Assembly (NCBI GenBank): GCA_019747735.1
Contig: JAIEQL010000001.1
Coordinates: 62,001 to 126,000 of the forward strand
Length of the DNA stretch: 64,000 bases
Reading direction: 5' to 3'
DNA from: Chthoniobacterales bacterium
Lineage (GTDB): Bacteria > Verrucomicrobiota > Verrucomicrobiia > Chthoniobacterales > UBA6821
The position numbers were made by a program, and so were the translations under genes. Of this stretch, positions 63,489 to 64,000 are shown piece by piece. The notes beneath the pieces are model-generated. The model worked only from the letters and a program-made list of their open reading frames with translations. It was not told the origin of the DNA and did no database searches. The first letter of the stretch is position 1; every line of letters starts with the position of its first letter.

Positions 63489-64000
63489 TTGCAAACCAGA
63501 GCCATCCTCATCAAGCGTTACCCACTTTCTGAAACCAGTCTCATTCTTCTTTGGTTTACCCAAGAGTATGGGAAAGTGAAAACCACAGCACAAGGGGCGT
63601 TGAAGTCACAAAGCCTTTTTTCGGGATGCCTAGAGCTTTTTACCGAAGCGACTATTTCTTTTTCGCTGAATAAAAAAAGTGATCTCCATTTTTTAAAAGA
63701 AGCCCTGCCAATGCTTAGCCAGCAGCAGCTGCCTAGCACTTATGAAACGCTTCTTTGCGCTTCCTATTTTGCAGAACTAGGTGACCTCTTTACGGAGCCA
63801 GGGGAGTCTCTTCCGGAAATATTTGGATTGCTTCAGCGAGCTTTTCTTTTTTTGCAGCAACAACCACCTACACTTCGGGCTATGGCTCATTTTGAAAAAA
63901 GCCTTGCCAAAGCTCTTGGAATCTACGCTCCAGGGATTATTGTCGAAGATGCTCTACGAACGCTGGTTCCTCGTTTGCCGGCCAATAGGGAAGTTTTATT
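63489..64000 (+). CDS. recO: DNA repair protein RecO, 5' part
   Basis: The frame runs off the window, and 170 residues are visible. QTRAILIKRYPLSETSLILLWFTQEYGKVKT is the OB-fold start of RecO, followed by GALKSQSLFSGCLELFTEATISF. RecO loads RecA on SSB-coated gaps, so the short distance to ssb fits. A TAG (63486-63488) stands directly before the TTG at 63489, and no other start lies nearby, so TTG is the likely start. Confidence 0.85.
   Translation, partial: MQTRAILIKRYPLSETSLILLWFTQEYGKVKTTAQGALKSQSLFSGCLELFTEATISFSLNKKSDLHFLKEALPMLSQQQLPSTYETLLCASYFAELGDLFTEPGESLPEIFGLLQRAFLFLQQQPPTLRAMAHFEKSLAKALGIYAPGIIVEDALRTLVPRLPANREVL

Overview
The window is a gene-dense chromosomal segment of a Gram-negative bacterium of moderate to low G+C. 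An outer membrane with LPS is implied by kdsA, lptA, lptB, lptC, lptD and two ADP-heptose-type glycosyltransferases. Menaquinone is made by the futalosine route (mqnD). A type III secretion secretin, an HprK-HPr-EI-EIIA regulatory PTS without a sugar permease, a short EF-Ts, an archaeal/eukaryotic-type ProRS and a bS22/mS38-like mini-protein also occur. I read this as a member of the PVC superphylum, most likely Verrucomicrobiota and possibly host-associated. This rests on gene content only; no rRNA lies in the window.

Layout. 1-6.5 kb: mqnD (5' end cut by the window edge), proS, bS22-like protein, msrA, lgt, a left-handed beta-helix protein and a heptosyltransferase. 6.8-10.6 kb: secreted glycoside hydrolase, amino-acid permease, lipoate ligase-like protein. 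10.7-15.3 kb: pstS-pstC-pstA-pstB-phoU. 15.3-26.7 kb: envelope and secretion genes, namely lptD, a secreted proline-rich protein with an apparent frameshift in a poly-A tract, a second heptosyltransferase, a ferredoxin, two tail-anchored coiled-coil proteins, a YggS-type PLP protein and a type III secretin (SctC). 26.8-34.3 kb: purH, a nucleotide-sugar epimerase, murI, tRNA-Arg(CCG), a phospholipase D-like protein, split chromate transporter genes and mscL. 34.4-46.3 kb: rplK-rplA-rplJ-rplL-rpoB-rpoC-rpsB-tsf. 46.3-53 kb: EIIA, kdsA, lptC, lptA, lptB, hprK, ptsH and ptsI, which joins LPS synthesis and transport to a regulatory phosphorelay. 53-58.9 kb: a secreted P/S/T-rich protein, a 1334-residue secreted coiled-coil protein and an Rpn-type nuclease. 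58.9-64 kb: prs, rplY, pth, rpsF, ssb, a redoxin, a PAP2 phosphatase and the 5' part of recO.

The most unusual signal lies between the genes. Many spacers hold inverted pairs of short periodic 'word' repeats, with words that differ between loci. One arm follows the upstream stop codon. The other, G-poor in the mRNA sense, ends a few bases before the next start codon or even enters the next gene (murI, pth). A second class is a family of roughly 135-145-bp long-hairpin repeats with a conserved core and unrelated arms; at least four copies are present, three of them abutting or overlapping stop codons. Most genes lack a Shine-Dalgarno sequence, so a G-poor leader next to the start may matter for translation. 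Three further items deserve attention: an EIIA gene that seems to start at ATT behind a perfect AGGAGG, the A9 frameshift in the secreted proline-rich protein, and the isolated SctC secretin near long secreted coiled-coil proteins.
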